Shown here: positions 51,278 to 61,773 of the stretch, one piece after another
How the letters are laid out: each line of letters opens with the position of its first letter
Position numbering within the stretch: position 1 is the stretch's first letter
DNA from: CBDCWA01 sp965223255
GTDB taxonomy: Bacteria; Pseudomonadota; Alphaproteobacteria; Rhizobiales; Hyphomicrobiaceae
NCBI GenBank assembly: GCA_965223255.1
Contig: CBDCWA010000004.1
Location: 124,001-188,000 of the forward strand
Reading direction: 5' to 3'
Length of the DNA stretch: 64,000 bases
Notes under the pieces: model-generated
What the model saw: only the letters and a program-made list of their open reading frames with translations
What the model was told of the DNA's origin: nothing
The model's database searches: none
Position numbers and translations under genes: made by a program

Positions 51278-54200
51278 GCCGCTTCGGAGACTCTGCCAGC
51301 CATTTCAGCCAATCGACGGACCAGCCCGCGCACACCTTGCAGGCGCGGTTCCGGTAGATCCCAATTGGCTTTGAACACCAGCTTGCTGTCGGGCTGGGCG
51401 CGGAACCGGCCCTTCGATTCCTCAATCAGCGCAATCAGAGCGTCGGGCGCAGCAAATGCACCGTTACGAAAACTAATCAATGCGCCTTTTGGCCCCGCAT
51501 CGATCTGCGCGATGCCCGCTTGTCGGCACAATCCCTTAATCTCCATCACATCGAGCAGGTGCTTGACCTCTTCCGGATACTCACCAAACCGGTCCACCAG
51601 CTCCGCTGCAAACGCATCGATGTCCGCCCTCTCCTCCAGCCCCGACAGCCGCCGATAAAGCCCGAGCCTGAGTTGCAGATCACCAATATAGCTTTCCGGG
51701 ATAAGGACCGAAGTTCCAAGACTGATTTGTGGGCTCCACTGGTCATCACTGGCAATGTCGCCACCCTTCATCGCAGTAACCGCTTCTTCCAGCATCGATT
51801 GATAGAGCTCAAAACCAACCTCACGTATATGTCCCGATTGTTCCTCTCCCAGCAAATTGCCGCCACCGCGGATATCGAGATCGTGCGAAGCAAGCGAGAA
51901 CCCTGCCCCAAGCGTATCCAGCGACTGCAATACCTTTAGACGCTTATTCGCACCCTCCGTCAGTTTCTTACCAGGTGGCGTTGTGAAGTAAGCGTAAGCC
52001 CTGGTCTTGGATCGCCCTATGCGCCCACGCAATTGATAGAGCTGCGCCAGACCAAACATGTCGGCACGATGCACGATCATGGTATTGGCGTTCGGCACAT
52101 CAAGACCGGACTCAACGATGGCCGTCGACAACAAAACGTCGAACTGTCCATCGTAGAACGCCGTCATGATGTCATCGAGTTCCGATGCCGGCAGCTGGCC
52201 ATGCGCAACCGCCACCCGCAAATCCGGTACTTCTTGTGACAAAAACTCTTGAACTTCTTCCAGATCCTTAATGTGCGGCACAACATAGTAGGTTTGCCCG
52301 CCCCGGAACCGTTCGCGGCGCAGCGCTTCACGCAGGATCACCGGATCGAACGGCGAAATATATGTGCGGATGGCCAATCGATCGACTGGCGGCGTGGTGA
52401 TCAACGACAATTCACGCACACCGGACAACGCCAATTGCAGAGTACGCGGTATCGGCGTTGCCGACAGCGTCAGCACGTGCACTTCTTCCCTCAGTGACTT
52501 CAAGCGTTCTTTATGATTGACGCCGAAGTGCTGCTCTTCATCGATAATGACCAATCCAAGCCGCTGAAACGATATGCTCTTTCCGAGAAGCGCATGGGTG
52601 CCGATAGCGATATCAATGGTCCCATCCGCAATGCCTTGTTTGACCTCGCTAAGCGCCTTGGCGCTTACCAGACGCGACGCCTGGCCGATCTTGACAGGAA
52701 AGCCCTGGAACCGATCGACAAATGTCTTGTAGTGTTGGCGGGCGAGCAGCGTGGTCGGCACAACGATTGCGACCTGATAACCGGCAAGACTGGCAACGAA
52801 TGCCGCGCGAAGTGCGACCTCAGTTTTACCGAAGCCCACGTCACCGCAAATCAACCGGTCCATGGGATGGCCACTTGCGAGATCTCCCGTAACCGATTCG
52901 ATACTGGCCTCCTGATCCTCCGTCTCTTCGTAGGGAAATCGCGCAATAAATTCCTCATAGGCACCAGACGGCGGCTCAATAACCGGCGCCTCACGCAACA
53001 CCCGCAGGGCAGCGATCTTGATGAGTTCGCCGGCCATTTCCCGCAACCGGTTTTTCAATCGGGATTTGCGCGATTGCCATGCAGCACCACCCAGCCGGTC
53101 CAGTTGTGCATCCCCTTGATCGGCACCATAGCGGCTTAGCAGTTCAATATTTTCAACCGGCAGGTAGAGCTTATCGCCGCCGTGGTAGACGAGTTCCAGA
53201 CAATCGTGCAAAGCACCCAGCGCCTCGATCGTTTTGAGCCCTTCGAAACGCCCGATGCCATGATCGACATGGACAATCAAATCGCCGAGGTTCAGGCTCG
53301 TTGCCTCGGTAATTACATCGCTGGCCTTGCGTTTGCGCCGCCGCGTATTGATCAGTCGGTCCCCAAGAATATCCTGCTCTGCAATCAGCGCCACTTCTGG
53401 CGTCTCAAATCCCGTCTCAAGACCGAGCACACCGATCGCCACCTTATCCGGGGGCAATTGCAGGCAATCCTCGTAACGCGCGATGGGGCGAATATCGTCG
53501 AGCCCGGCCTCAGCTAACAGCGCCGTCAGGCGCTCCATGGACCCAGCGCTCCAGGCGGCCAACACAACCCTCTTACCATCACCGATCAACCGCCTGACAT
53601 GGGCCACAACAGCCGGAAACAACTCCGTTGCCGCACCCGTGCGTTCGCTTGCAAAATTGCGCCCGATTTTACCGCCCATGCTGACGACGTTGCTACGGTC
53701 CGCCGGCTCCAGCACGCTGAAGAGATGCGAACGCCGGGCTGCGACCAGGCTCTGCCACTCTTGCTCGCCGAGATACATTTGCTCTGGCGGCACAGGCTTA
53801 TATGGCGGTGCGCCGAAGCGCTGGACCTCAAGTTGGTCGACCCGCGCTTGATAATGTTCATCGATTTGGACAAATCGTTCACCGATAGCGGCGACGCTTT
53901 GGTCATCGAACGTTATCTCTCCGATTTCCGCATAGTCGAACACAGTCTCGAGCTTGTCATGGAAGAGCGACAACCAATGTTCCTGGCCGGGAAAGTGCTG
54001 GCCCTCGCTCACCGCTTGATAAAGCGGGTCATCACCGGTTGCCCCACCGAACAACGCCACATAATTGGTGCGGAAACGCTGAATGGTCTCGGCATCGATC
54101 GATACCTCGCTAATTGGCATCAAAATCAGCTTTTGCACCAGTTTATTGGTCCGCTGCGTTTCGGCATCGAAGGCCTTGATACTCTCCAGCGTATCGCCGA

Positions 54201-54750
54201 AGAAATCCAGCCGCACCGGATTGAGGCGCCCCGGCGGAAAAATATCGACAATGCCGCCACGGACCGCGAATTCGCCTGGCTCCATGACCGTGCTTGTTCG
54301 GTTGAACCCTGAGCGGGTCAAGCGGTCGCCAAGCCGCCCGATATCCATCCTTTGGCCAGGCGCAATCGGCTTTAGCAACTGGCGCAGAACTTCCTTGGCC
54401 GGCAAGCGCTGCAGCACGGCATTGACGGTGGTCAACAAGATTGATGGGCCGGCCCGCCGCTTACCCAACGTCAGTTTGGCAAGAGAAGTGATCCGCCTGG
54501 CAACGATCGCCGGGTTTGGACTGACCCGGTCATACGGCACCGTATCCCAAGCCGGAAACGAAATTACGCGCGCTTTCGGTGCAAAAAAGGCCAGTGCTTC
54601 TTCAAGTTCCGCCAATCGCCGGTCGTCCCTGGCGACATGCAGCACCATGCCGCGGCCCCCACCGCAGGCCTCCTCGGCGATCCGCGTCAGCACCATGGCG
54701 TCATAACCGGTTGGCACACCAGAAAGCGTAAGCGTCTTTATCTGCGCCAC
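51274..54750 (-). CDS. mfd: Transcription-repair coupling factor Mfd
   Basis: An 1158-residue translocase that removes stalled RNA polymerase and recruits UvrA to transcribed-strand lesions. The UvrB-homology part is at the N terminus (VVLARDDRRLAEL-like region, AWDTVPYDRVSPNP). The CarD-like polymerase-interaction domain has LNLGDLIVHVDHGIGRFEGL. The RecG-like motor has Walker A GDVGFGKTEVAL at about residue 635 and box II DEEQHFG, then TATPIPRTLQ. The C-terminal UvrA-mask domain includes IRGGGNLLGEEQSGHI. The start appears to be GTG at 54750. Convergent with the substrate-binding gene, the stop codons overlapping. Confidence 0.96.
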   Translation of the reverse strand: MAQIKTLTLSGVPTGYDAMVLTRIAEEACGGGRGMVLHVARDDRRLAELEEALAFFAPKARVISFPAWDTVPYDRVSPNPAIVARRITSLAKLTLGKRRAGPSILLTTVNAVLQRLPAKEVLRQLLKPIAPGQRMDIGRLGDRLTRSGFNRTSTVMEPGEFAVRGGIVDIFPPGRLNPVRLDFFGDTLESIKAFDAETQRTNKLVQKLILMPISEVSIDAETIQRFRTNYVALFGGATGDDPLYQAVSEGQHFPGQEHWLSLFHDKLETVFDYAEIGEITFDDQSVAAIGERFVQIDEHYQARVDQLEVQRFGAPPYKPVPPEQMYLGEQEWQSLVAARRSHLFSVLEPADRSNVVSMGGKIGRNFASERTGAATELFPAVVAHVRRLIGDGKRVVLAAWSAGSMERLTALLAEAGLDDIRPIARYEDCLQLPPDKVAIGVLGLETGFETPEVALIAEQDILGDRLINTRRRKRKASDVITEATSLNLGDLIVHVDHGIGRFEGLKTIEALGALHDCLELVYHGGDKLYLPVENIELLSRYGADQGDAQLDRLGGAAWQSRKSRLKNRLREMAGELIKIAALRVLREAPVIEPPSGAYEEFIARFPYEETEDQEASIESVTGDLASGHPMDRLICGDVGFGKTEVALRAAFVASLAGYQVAIVVPTTLLARQHYKTFVDRFQGFPVKIGQASRLVSAKALSEVKQGIADGTIDIAIGTHALLGKSISFQRLGLVIIDEEQHFGVNHKERLKSLREEVHVLTLSATPIPRTLQLALSGVRELSLITTPPVDRLAIRTYISPFDPVILREALRRERFRGGQTYYVVPHIKDLEEVQEFLSQEVPDLRVAVAHGQLPASELDDIMTAFYDGQFDVLLSTAIVESGLDVPNANTMIVHRADMFGLAQLYQLRGRIGRSKTRAYAYFTTPPGKKLTEGANKRLKVLQSLDTLGAGFSLASHDLDIRGGGNLLGEEQSGHIREVGFELYQSMLEEAVTAMKGGDIASDDQWSPQISLGTSVLIPESYIGDLQLRLGLYRRLSGLEERADIDAFAAELVDRFGEYPEEVKHLLDVMEIKGLCRQAGIAQIDAGPKGALISFRNGAFAAPDALIALIEESKGRFRAQPDSKLVFKANWDLPEPRLQGVRGLVRRLAEMAGRVSEAA

Positions 54751-54798
54751 GAGATCAATTCCAACGATCCTAAGAGATAGACGAAAGAGAAGCCGTTT

Positions 54799-55074
54799 CT
54801 AATGATCCTTTCCAGAAAGTCCATGAAAAGATTTAAGCGCGCCGACCAGATCGACAAAACGGTCGTCGGTTACGTCGCCACTCCCCATGATCCAATTTTG
54901 TATCTCAGGATCGGGCAACTGCAAAAACGCCTCAAAAACTGCCAGATCCGGATCCACCATGTCCGCCAGATGCACATCGGCATAGCGGCTCAAAAGCCAA
55001 TCCATTTCCTTGGTGCCGCGATGGTGCGCCCTATAGGCCGCGCGTCGTCGGCGGATTTCGATCGTGTCGGCCAT
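54799..55074 (-). CDS. sdhE: FAD assembly factor SdhE
   Basis: A 91-residue SdhE/DUF339 protein that promotes covalent flavinylation of succinate dehydrogenase. The core motif RRRAAYRAHHRGTKEMDWLLSRYAD contains the conserved RG...E-D. ATG at 55074 follows GAGGG, giving the family-size protein; the open frame upstream (to 55275) overlaps recG and lacks support. It is directly upstream of mfd on the same strand and divergent from recG, the usual Hyphomicrobiales arrangement. Confidence 0.92.
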   Translation of the reverse strand: MADTIEIRRRRAAYRAHHRGTKEMDWLLSRYADVHLADMVDPDLAVFEAFLQLPDPEIQNWIMGSGDVTDDRFVDLVGALKSFHGLSGKDH

Positions 55075-55321
55075 TTTGCCCTCGATCATGCCATAAAACC
55101 TTAGATGTTGGCCGGCCATTGCTTGTTGAAAGGCCGTATGATTGCTCAAAGACTTGACGCGAAACGGATGACGCTTGAGCACCCCCGTCTTATAATTGAC
55201 GATCTCTGCCTGGCAATGGCCTGATTGAGGCAGCGCATTGAAAGGCCACTGCAAGCGCGAAGACCAGCCGCGCAAAATCGACGGCTATTGCCCATCTGCC
55301 AGTCCCAACACCAGCGAAAAC

Positions 55322-57436
55322 ATGCGGCCAGATAAACTCAATCCACTGTTTGCCCTTGCAACGTCATTATCAGGTGTTGGCCCACGCGTTGCAGGCATGA
55401 TGAAAAAAGCCTTGCGGCTACCGCCAGGCGTCACTGAACCGCGCATCATCGATCTCATCTGGCACACGCCGACCGGTCTCATTGATCGCCGTGCCGAACC
55501 CACACTCAGCGCCGCCGCGCCCGGCACAATCGCGACGTTTAAGGTACGCGTCCTGAAACATCATCCAGCCCCCCGCAACAACAAGCGCGCGCCCTACCGC
55601 GTCAATTGTGAAGATGACACGGGCCGCCTCGATCTCGTTTTTTTTCATGTCGAACGCCGCTGGATAGAGTCTCAACTGCCGCTTGGTGAGATCCGCTACG
55701 TGTCGGGACGGATCGAGCAATACAAAGAGATCCTGCAGATGATCCATCCCGACTACATCGTCAAAGAAGAAGACCGTGCAGATCTCCCGCTCCTCGAACC
55801 CGTCTACCCCCTGACAACCGGCCTATCGGGCAAAGTCCTATCGAAAGCAATTCGCCAGGCCGTCCCCCTGGTCCCCGACTTCGACGAGTGGCAAGACCCG
55901 CAATGGTTGGCCGAACGCGGTTGGCCGCCATTCGCCCCTGCTATTCAGACACTGCATAAGCCCAAAGAGCCGGGCGATGTATCCAACGGCGGGCCTGCCT
56001 GGCTCCGGCTTGCCTATGACGAAATATTTGCCGGCCAGGTGGCCCTGGGCCTCGTCCGCCAGCGGCTCAAATCGGAAAAAGGCCCAGTTATCACTGGCGA
56101 TGGCCACATCCGCGAACGCCTTGCCGATTCTCTGCCTTTTTCGCTGACCAATTCCCAGCGCCAGGCGGTCGGCGACATCGCCGCCGACTTAGCCGCACCA
56201 CACCGCATGATGCGCTTACTGCAGGGTGACGTTGGATCGGGCAAAACGGCCGTCGCCTTGTTCGCCATGGCCATCGCTGTTGAGGCTGGCACGCAAGCAG
56301 CCCTCATGGCACCCACCGAAGTCCTGGCCCGCCAGCATCTTGAAACGATAGCGCCTCTGGCGGACGCCGCCGGGCTCACTCTCGGTCTCATCACTGGCCG
56401 CGAAAAAGGCAAGGCGCGCACGAGTCTGTTGGCCGAACTTGCCGCTGGTGAAATTGATATTCTGATTGGCACACATGCCCTGTTCCAGGACGATGTGACC
56501 TTCAAGGCCCTGTCGTTTGCCGTCATCGATGAACAACATCGTTTCGGCGTGCATCAGCGTCTAGCCCTTCAGGCAAAGGGCGGTGAACTCGGCGCCAACG
56601 TGTTGGTCATGACGGCAACACCAATTCCACGGACGCTCTTGATGACCCACTATGGCGATCTTGAAGTCTCGCGGCTGACCGAGAAACCAGCGGGCCGCAA
56701 GCCGGTTAAAACCACTTTGGCAAGCTTGGACCGCATTGAATCCGTTGTTGATGGTCTAAGACGCGCGGTCCATGGCGGTGCCCAGATCTACTGGGTCTGT
56801 CCCCTCATCGAAGGTGGCGGGCCAAGTGATCTCGCTGCCGCAGAAGAACGTCACGCCCATCTCGAACAGATCTTTGGCAAGCGGGTCGGTCTCTTGCACG
56901 GTGCCATGTCCGGCCCGGCGAAGGATTCTGTTATGGCTGATTTTGCGGCGGGAGCGCTTTCGATTTTGGTCGCCACGACGGTGATTGAAGTGGGTGTAAA
57001 TGTTCCCAATGCGACCATTATGGTGATCGAACACGCAGAGCGGTTCGGCCTTGCGCAACTGCATCAGCTACGCGGCCGGGTCGGGCGTGGCGGTGATCAG
57101 AGTTATTGTGTGCTGCTCTATAAGGCACCGCTCGGAGACGTGGCAACCGAACGCCTTAAGATCATGCGCGAGACCGAAGACGGCTTTATTATTGCTGACA
57201 AAGATCTTGAGTTGCGCGGCGGCGGCGAGGTATTAGGCGCGCGCCAGAGCGGCGTTCCAGAGTTTCGCGTGGCCGATGTGCCGGGTTTTGAAGACTTGCT
57301 ACAAGCGGCCCGCGACGATGCCGCCCTCCTCTTACACAACGATGCCAACCTCCTAAGCCCACGCGGCAAAGCTGTGCGCGAACTGCTCTACTTGTTCGAA
57401 TGCGATGAAGCCGTGCGCCTGTTCCGCACCGCTTAA
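55322..57436 (+). CDS. recG: ATP-dependent DNA helicase RecG
   Basis: A 704-residue branch-migration helicase acting on stalled forks and Holliday junctions. It has an N-terminal wedge/OB region (TFKVRVLKHHPAP... YRVNCEDDTGRLDLVFF, VSGRIEQYKEILQMIHPDYIV). The motor domain has Walker A GDVGSGKTAVAL at about residue 301, box II DEQHRFGVHQR, TATPIPRTLLMT and motif VI HQLRGRVGRGGDQS. The ATG at 55322 begins just before the NPLFALATSLSGVGPRVA segment typical of the family. Divergent from sdhE. Confidence 0.96.
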   Translation: MRPDKLNPLFALATSLSGVGPRVAGMMKKALRLPPGVTEPRIIDLIWHTPTGLIDRRAEPTLSAAAPGTIATFKVRVLKHHPAPRNNKRAPYRVNCEDDTGRLDLVFFHVERRWIESQLPLGEIRYVSGRIEQYKEILQMIHPDYIVKEEDRADLPLLEPVYPLTTGLSGKVLSKAIRQAVPLVPDFDEWQDPQWLAERGWPPFAPAIQTLHKPKEPGDVSNGGPAWLRLAYDEIFAGQVALGLVRQRLKSEKGPVITGDGHIRERLADSLPFSLTNSQRQAVGDIAADLAAPHRMMRLLQGDVGSGKTAVALFAMAIAVEAGTQAALMAPTEVLARQHLETIAPLADAAGLTLGLITGREKGKARTSLLAELAAGEIDILIGTHALFQDDVTFKALSFAVIDEQHRFGVHQRLALQAKGGELGANVLVMTATPIPRTLLMTHYGDLEVSRLTEKPAGRKPVKTTLASLDRIESVVDGLRRAVHGGAQIYWVCPLIEGGGPSDLAAAEERHAHLEQIFGKRVGLLHGAMSGPAKDSVMADFAAGALSILVATTVIEVGVNVPNATIMVIEHAERFGLAQLHQLRGRVGRGGDQSYCVLLYKAPLGDVATERLKIMRETEDGFIIADKDLELRGGGEVLGARQSGVPEFRVADVPGFEDLLQAARDDAALLLHNDANLLSPRGKAVRELLYLFECDEAVRLFRTA

Positions 57437-57471
57437 CCGGCCACAAGATTGCCCTTGGAGGCAACACGGAA

Positions 57472-58236
57472 CTACTTATCTTGTTCGGCCCGCGCCGCGT
57501 CCGCCAGGCGCTGCAAAGTCGATTGGCCTTCCGGAGAGACCATGCCGGCAGAGACGACGATTTTTGCGGCATCCTCAACGCTCATCGAAAGGAAAATGAT
57601 ATCCTTGCGCGGTATCACACACGTGAATCCCGTTGGCGGCATAAATCCTGTCGGCATCCATACCATTAACAAGTCGCTGTCTCCGCCAGGTGCAACGTTC
57701 TTGATTTCTGTGGTCGCCTCCGTCGTAACGTAGACCAGCGACCAGATACCCTTTGATGGAAATTGGATCAGACCAACTTTGGCAAATCCCGTACCCGGCG
57801 CGGCGGCTGTGGCAACGGATTCAAAGAACTGCTTCAGGCCACGATAGATGTTGCGCACAATCGGCATGCGCTCAACGAAAATCTCACCCGACGAAATGAC
57901 CGCACGGCCAAACAGATTGGCCGCCAAAGCGCCGATCATGATGATCAACAAAACGGCAAATAGCAGCCCGAACCCAGGAATTGGAAACGGCAGATACGTT
58001 TCAGGATTGTAGACGGCAGGCACAAACGGCTTCACCCAGGCATCAACGACGTTGATAAACCACCAGGTGATGTAAAGCGTAATGGTCACCGGGCCGACGA
58101 CGACCAATCCGGTTAGGAAATAGGTTCTCAGCCTTGCACCGATATGAAGGCTTTCGCGCGGCGGCGCTATCGCCGTATCGCCTTTGACATTGGCGTCGGC
58201 GCGCTGAGTTGGTTGCGCACTTTTTCGACTACTCAT
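57472..58236 (-). CDS. DUF502 family membrane protein
   Basis: A 254-residue inner-membrane protein of the DUF502 family: LRTYFLTGLVVVGPVTITLYITWWF is the first helix and FPIPGFGLLFAVLLIIMIGALAAN the second. The family signature segments GEIFVERMPIVRNIYRGLKQFFE and TGFTCVIPRKDIIFLSMSVEDAAKIVVSAGM follow. Role unknown in bacteria. It lies convergent to recG and is followed on the same strand by nothing else, matching the order common in alphaproteobacteria. Confidence 0.9.
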   Translation of the reverse strand: MSSRKSAQPTQRADANVKGDTAIAPPRESLHIGARLRTYFLTGLVVVGPVTITLYITWWFINVVDAWVKPFVPAVYNPETYLPFPIPGFGLLFAVLLIIMIGALAANLFGRAVISSGEIFVERMPIVRNIYRGLKQFFESVATAAAPGTGFAKVGLIQFPSKGIWSLVYVTTEATTEIKNVAPGGDSDLLMVWMPTGFMPPTGFTCVIPRKDIIFLSMSVEDAAKIVVSAGMVSPEGQSTLQRLADAARAEQDK

Positions 58237-58370
58237 GACCCAAATCGCTTATCGCTGCCAACGCGCTGGCGGCCATCGGGCCGACACGCCAAGTCTACCA
58301 GAACTTGATTAACGAAAAAAATTGACGGCGAGGCGGCGTGCTAAACGTCTCTCGATCAGCGGTTGCCGGC

Positions 58371-59525
58371 TCAGCGTCGAGGCCCGATAAGAAAGCAATC
58401 TAGCCCATCGGATCTGAGCCGGGCACACAATTTCTTGGTTGCAGCTGCGCTCCGGAACGGACCAACCCGGACTTGGTACATAGTCCCGATATTACCCATG
58501 ATTCCCTTCTCGACCCGTGGCGACCGCGAAGAGAGCACACCCTTGTGCTTGAGCCGGACCCTCTGCGCCAAGGCGACAGCATCAGCACGATTGCGCAAGG
58601 CGGCAATTTGCACGCGATAGGTCCCGCGAAGTTTTACCGCCTGCCGCTTCTTCCCGACCTTCCGGCCAACCCGTCGCGCCGCCACCACTTTCTTGTCCGC
58701 ACGCCTAACTTTACCGGCCCGCGTTTTCCAGCCCGTCTGACGTGACCGCTGCTTGCCGGCACGCCGGCGAACAGCATTAGTACGGGCGGTTTTTTTGGAC
58801 GGCTTAGCTGCAGGTGTCGCTTGCCCTGTTTGCCAACCCGCGCCAGCCCTTTTTTTCGGCGTCGAACCTTTTGGGACCGTATAAACTTTGTTGCCGATTC
58901 TTACCGTTCGCGGTTTAGCCGCCACCCGCGACTTGGTCGCCCAAGACCCGCTTGTCGTACGCCGTGCGCGCTGCGGGGCACCTGGCCTTCCGGCGATTGC
59001 AGGCCCGGCGCGCTGTGAACGGCTCGCAGCTGGTTGTTTTCCAGCAACGACCGCTGCCCGTTCCTGGCTGGCTAGGGCCCGCTCAGACGGGCTCAAGGCC
59101 GTCTTTTTCCAGAGCGCACCCGAAAGGTCGGCAATCGCCAACGACGGCTTGTTCAGATTGCGATAGGCAATCCCACGGTACATCAAGGCGCGCGCCGTAT
59201 CCTTCAGGCCCAATTCACCAGCCTTTATCGCAGCGCTGAGCTTAACCACAGCCGTCTGATATTTGCCGGTCTTAGCGGCAGCGATTCCGCCCTTTAACGA
59301 TCTGGCAGCTGCCGATGGCTTTTTTGGCGTTTTGACCTTGCCTGTCGGCGCCTTAGGAGATGGCCGGCGTGCTGATTGTTTGGACGTCAACGGCTTGCCG
59401 GCGGTCGAGGCTTCGAAACCGATGGCTTTTGGCGAGGTAAGCACCATCAAGGCCATCATGCCTGTGAGACTAACCCCCAGCGCCATAAGCGGATTGCGCA
59501 TCAAGAATTGTACCGGCGATGACAT
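58371..59525 (-). CDS. SPOR-domain protein with TPR-like region and basic linker
   Basis: A 384-residue membrane-anchored protein. It has an N-terminal hydrophobic helix (about residues 14-33, LMALGVSLTGMMALMVL). Two helical TPR-like repeats follow (GGIAAAKTGKYQTAVVKLSAAI and GIAYRNLNKPSLAIADLSGAL). A long Arg/Lys/Ala-rich linker of about 150 residues comes next. The C-terminal SPOR domain (YRVQIAALRNRADAVALAQRV... YQVRVGPFRSAAATKKLCARL) binds denuded peptidoglycan at division sites. Start at ATG 59525. The very basic linker may contact polyanions. It is upstream-neighbour of glmS on the same strand. Confidence 0.82.
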   Translation of the reverse strand: MSSPVQFLMRNPLMALGVSLTGMMALMVLTSPKAIGFEASTAGKPLTSKQSARRPSPKAPTGKVKTPKKPSAAARSLKGGIAAAKTGKYQTAVVKLSAAIKAGELGLKDTARALMYRGIAYRNLNKPSLAIADLSGALWKKTALSPSERALASQERAAVVAGKQPAASRSQRAGPAIAGRPGAPQRARRTTSGSWATKSRVAAKPRTVRIGNKVYTVPKGSTPKKRAGAGWQTGQATPAAKPSKKTARTNAVRRRAGKQRSRQTGWKTRAGKVRRADKKVVAARRVGRKVGKKRQAVKLRGTYRVQIAALRNRADAVALAQRVRLKHKGVLSSRSPRVEKGIMGNIGTMYQVRVGPFRSAAATKKLCARLRSDGLDCFLIGPRR

Positions 59526-59775
59526 TTCCCACACCTGCACCGCACCCACATATTGCTGGCCGTCCTTGGACGATCTAGCAGTTGCTCATGCAGCATCAAG
59601 ACCCAAAGATTATGGCAATCATGAAACGCAAGCAAATAATTCAGTCAAATCACGAGTTAATACAGATCAATTCAAACAAACTCAGCAGTCTGTACCAAAC
59701 GCCAGAAATACAACGCACAGCCAATCTTAAGATCGATTCGCCAACTCTTCAGAATTTTCTGATCCCATATCCCGA

Positions 59776-61596
59776 CTATTCCACAGTCACGGATTTCGCC
59801 AGGTTGCGCGGCTGGTCGACATCGGTCCCCATGGTGACGGCCGTGTGATACGCAATCAGTTGCATCGGCACCACATAGAGAAGTGGTGTAGCAAATTCGT
59901 GCAGGCTCGGCACTTGGATGTGGGCTGCAACCTGGTCACCTGCGAGATCGCGGCCGGCATCAGACACCAAAAAAATTCGCCCGCCACGCGCTGCCACTTC
60001 TTGCATGTTGGAGGCCGTCTTCTCAAACAAGCGATCATTGGGTGCAACCACAATGACCGGCACATGTTCGTCGATCAACGCGATCGGCCCATGCTTGAGC
60101 TCCCCCGCACCATACCCCTCAGCATGGATGTAGGAAATTTCCTTGAGCTTCAGCGCGCCTTCGAGCGCGATGGGGAAGCTTGTCCCACGCCCCAAATAAA
60201 GCACGTCACTGGCATTGGCGAGATCATGGGCGATATCAACAAACTGGCTTTCGTTATTGATCAAATGCGCGATATGCCGTGGCACTTCCGTCAGCGCGCG
60301 CACCATGGCCTGTTCGTCTTTTCGCGACAGCGTACCCCTTGCCCGGCCCAACGCGATGGCGAGACAAGCCAACACCGACAGCTGACAGGTGAATGCCTTT
60401 GTCGAAGCAACGCCGATTTCAGGGCCCGCCAAGGTGGGCAGCACGGCATCGGACTCTCTCGCAATGGTCGATGTTCTGACATTGACGATTGAGGCAATCG
60501 TCTGTCCATGAGCCTTGCAGTAGCGCAATGTTGCCAGTGTATCTGCCGTCTCACCCGATTGTGATACGAATACTGCCAGCCCGTTTTCGGGCAATGGCGG
60601 CTCGCGATAGCGCATTTCGCTGGCGACATCGATCTCAACCGCCACCCGCGCATAACGCTCAATCCAGTACTTGGCGATCAACCCGGCATAATAGGCGGTC
60701 CCGCATGCCGACAATGTGACCCGCTCGACTTTGTCCAAAGCCACGCCAAGGTCGGGCAATTGCACCCGCTCTTTTCCCATATCGATATAATGGGCCAGCG
60801 TATGCGAGATTACCTCTGGCTGTTCGTGAATTTCTTTGGCCATGAAGTGGCGGTGATTTCCCTTATCGACCAACAGGGCATTGGCGGCTGATTTGATTTG
60901 CGCCCGCTGAACCAACGTGCCCTGATCATCAAAGATCTCGGCCCCATCACGCCGCAAGACCACCCAGTCCCCTTCATCGAGATAGGTGATTGTATCGGTG
61001 AACGGTGCCAAGGCAATTGCGTCGGAGCCGAGATACATCTCATTGTCGCCATGCCCGATGGCAAGCGGTGAACCGCGGCGCGCACCAATCATCAAATTGT
61101 CTTCGCCGGCAAAGATAATGGCCAAGGCAAATGCACCCTTAAGATCTCCCAACGATTGGGCGACGGCTTCAATCGGCGTACTGCCATGATCCAAGGCATC
61201 CGTAATCAAATGCACGATCGTCTCAGTATCGGTATCCGAGTGAAACGTGTGGCCCCGCTTTACCAGCCGCTCTTTGAGCTCGCGGAAGTTCTCAATGATA
61301 CCATTGTGGACAACAGACACCCGCGCCGACATATGCGGGTGCGCATTATTTTCGCTCGGCCGGCCATGCGTCGCCCAGCGCGTATGCCCGATACCGATAT
61401 GGCCCTTCAACGGTTCCTCAACCAGGCGCGCTTCAAGATTTCTAAGTTTGCCTTCGGCACGCCGGCGATCGAGCGACCCATTTTCCATGGTCGCGATCCC
61501 GGCGGAATCATAGCCGCGATATTCGAGCCGTCGCAGCGCATCAACCAGATCACTGGCAACAGCTTTTGCACTAAGAATACCTACGATGCCGCACAT
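59776..61596 (-). CDS. glmS: Glutamine--fructose-6-phosphate aminotransferase GlmS
   Basis: A 606-residue cytosolic enzyme making glucosamine-6-phosphate for peptidoglycan and LPS. The N-terminal glutaminase has nucleophile Cys2 (MCGIVGILSAK) and LEYRGYDSAGIA, then TRWATHGRPSENNAHPH. Two SIS domains bind fructose-6-phosphate (LSACGTAYYAGLIAKYWIE, SQSGETADTLATLR and LGRGTSFPIALEGALKLKE). It ends LAKSVTVE, the canonical C terminus. glmU lies 177 bases upstream on the same strand, as in many alphaproteobacteria, giving a glmU-glmS operon for UDP-GlcNAc synthesis. Confidence 0.97.
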   Translation of the reverse strand: MCGIVGILSAKAVASDLVDALRRLEYRGYDSAGIATMENGSLDRRRAEGKLRNLEARLVEEPLKGHIGIGHTRWATHGRPSENNAHPHMSARVSVVHNGIIENFRELKERLVKRGHTFHSDTDTETIVHLITDALDHGSTPIEAVAQSLGDLKGAFALAIIFAGEDNLMIGARRGSPLAIGHGDNEMYLGSDAIALAPFTDTITYLDEGDWVVLRRDGAEIFDDQGTLVQRAQIKSAANALLVDKGNHRHFMAKEIHEQPEVISHTLAHYIDMGKERVQLPDLGVALDKVERVTLSACGTAYYAGLIAKYWIERYARVAVEIDVASEMRYREPPLPENGLAVFVSQSGETADTLATLRYCKAHGQTIASIVNVRTSTIARESDAVLPTLAGPEIGVASTKAFTCQLSVLACLAIALGRARGTLSRKDEQAMVRALTEVPRHIAHLINNESQFVDIAHDLANASDVLYLGRGTSFPIALEGALKLKEISYIHAEGYGAGELKHGPIALIDEHVPVIVVAPNDRLFEKTASNMQEVAARGGRIFLVSDAGRDLAGDQVAAHIQVPSLHEFATPLLYVVPMQLIAYHTAVTMGTDVDQPRNLAKSVTVE

Positions 61597-61773
61597 AGTG
61601 ACTTGTTCCCATCAGCGTTTAGGCCAGTCTGCCCATCCTGACACAGATCGACATTCGAAATGATCAGCTGCACCAGGGCGGATAAACGCCCCGCACGCAA
61701 CTTACTGCCCTATCAGGCCAACACCCGGACGTAAAAAATTTCTGCAAACTTGGTTTTTGTCCTAACGGCGACG

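Noticed and set aside
54799..55275. A longer 158-residue form of SdhE starting at 55275.
   Set aside because: The extra N terminus is unlike the family, and ATG 55074 has a good ribosome-binding site and gives family length.
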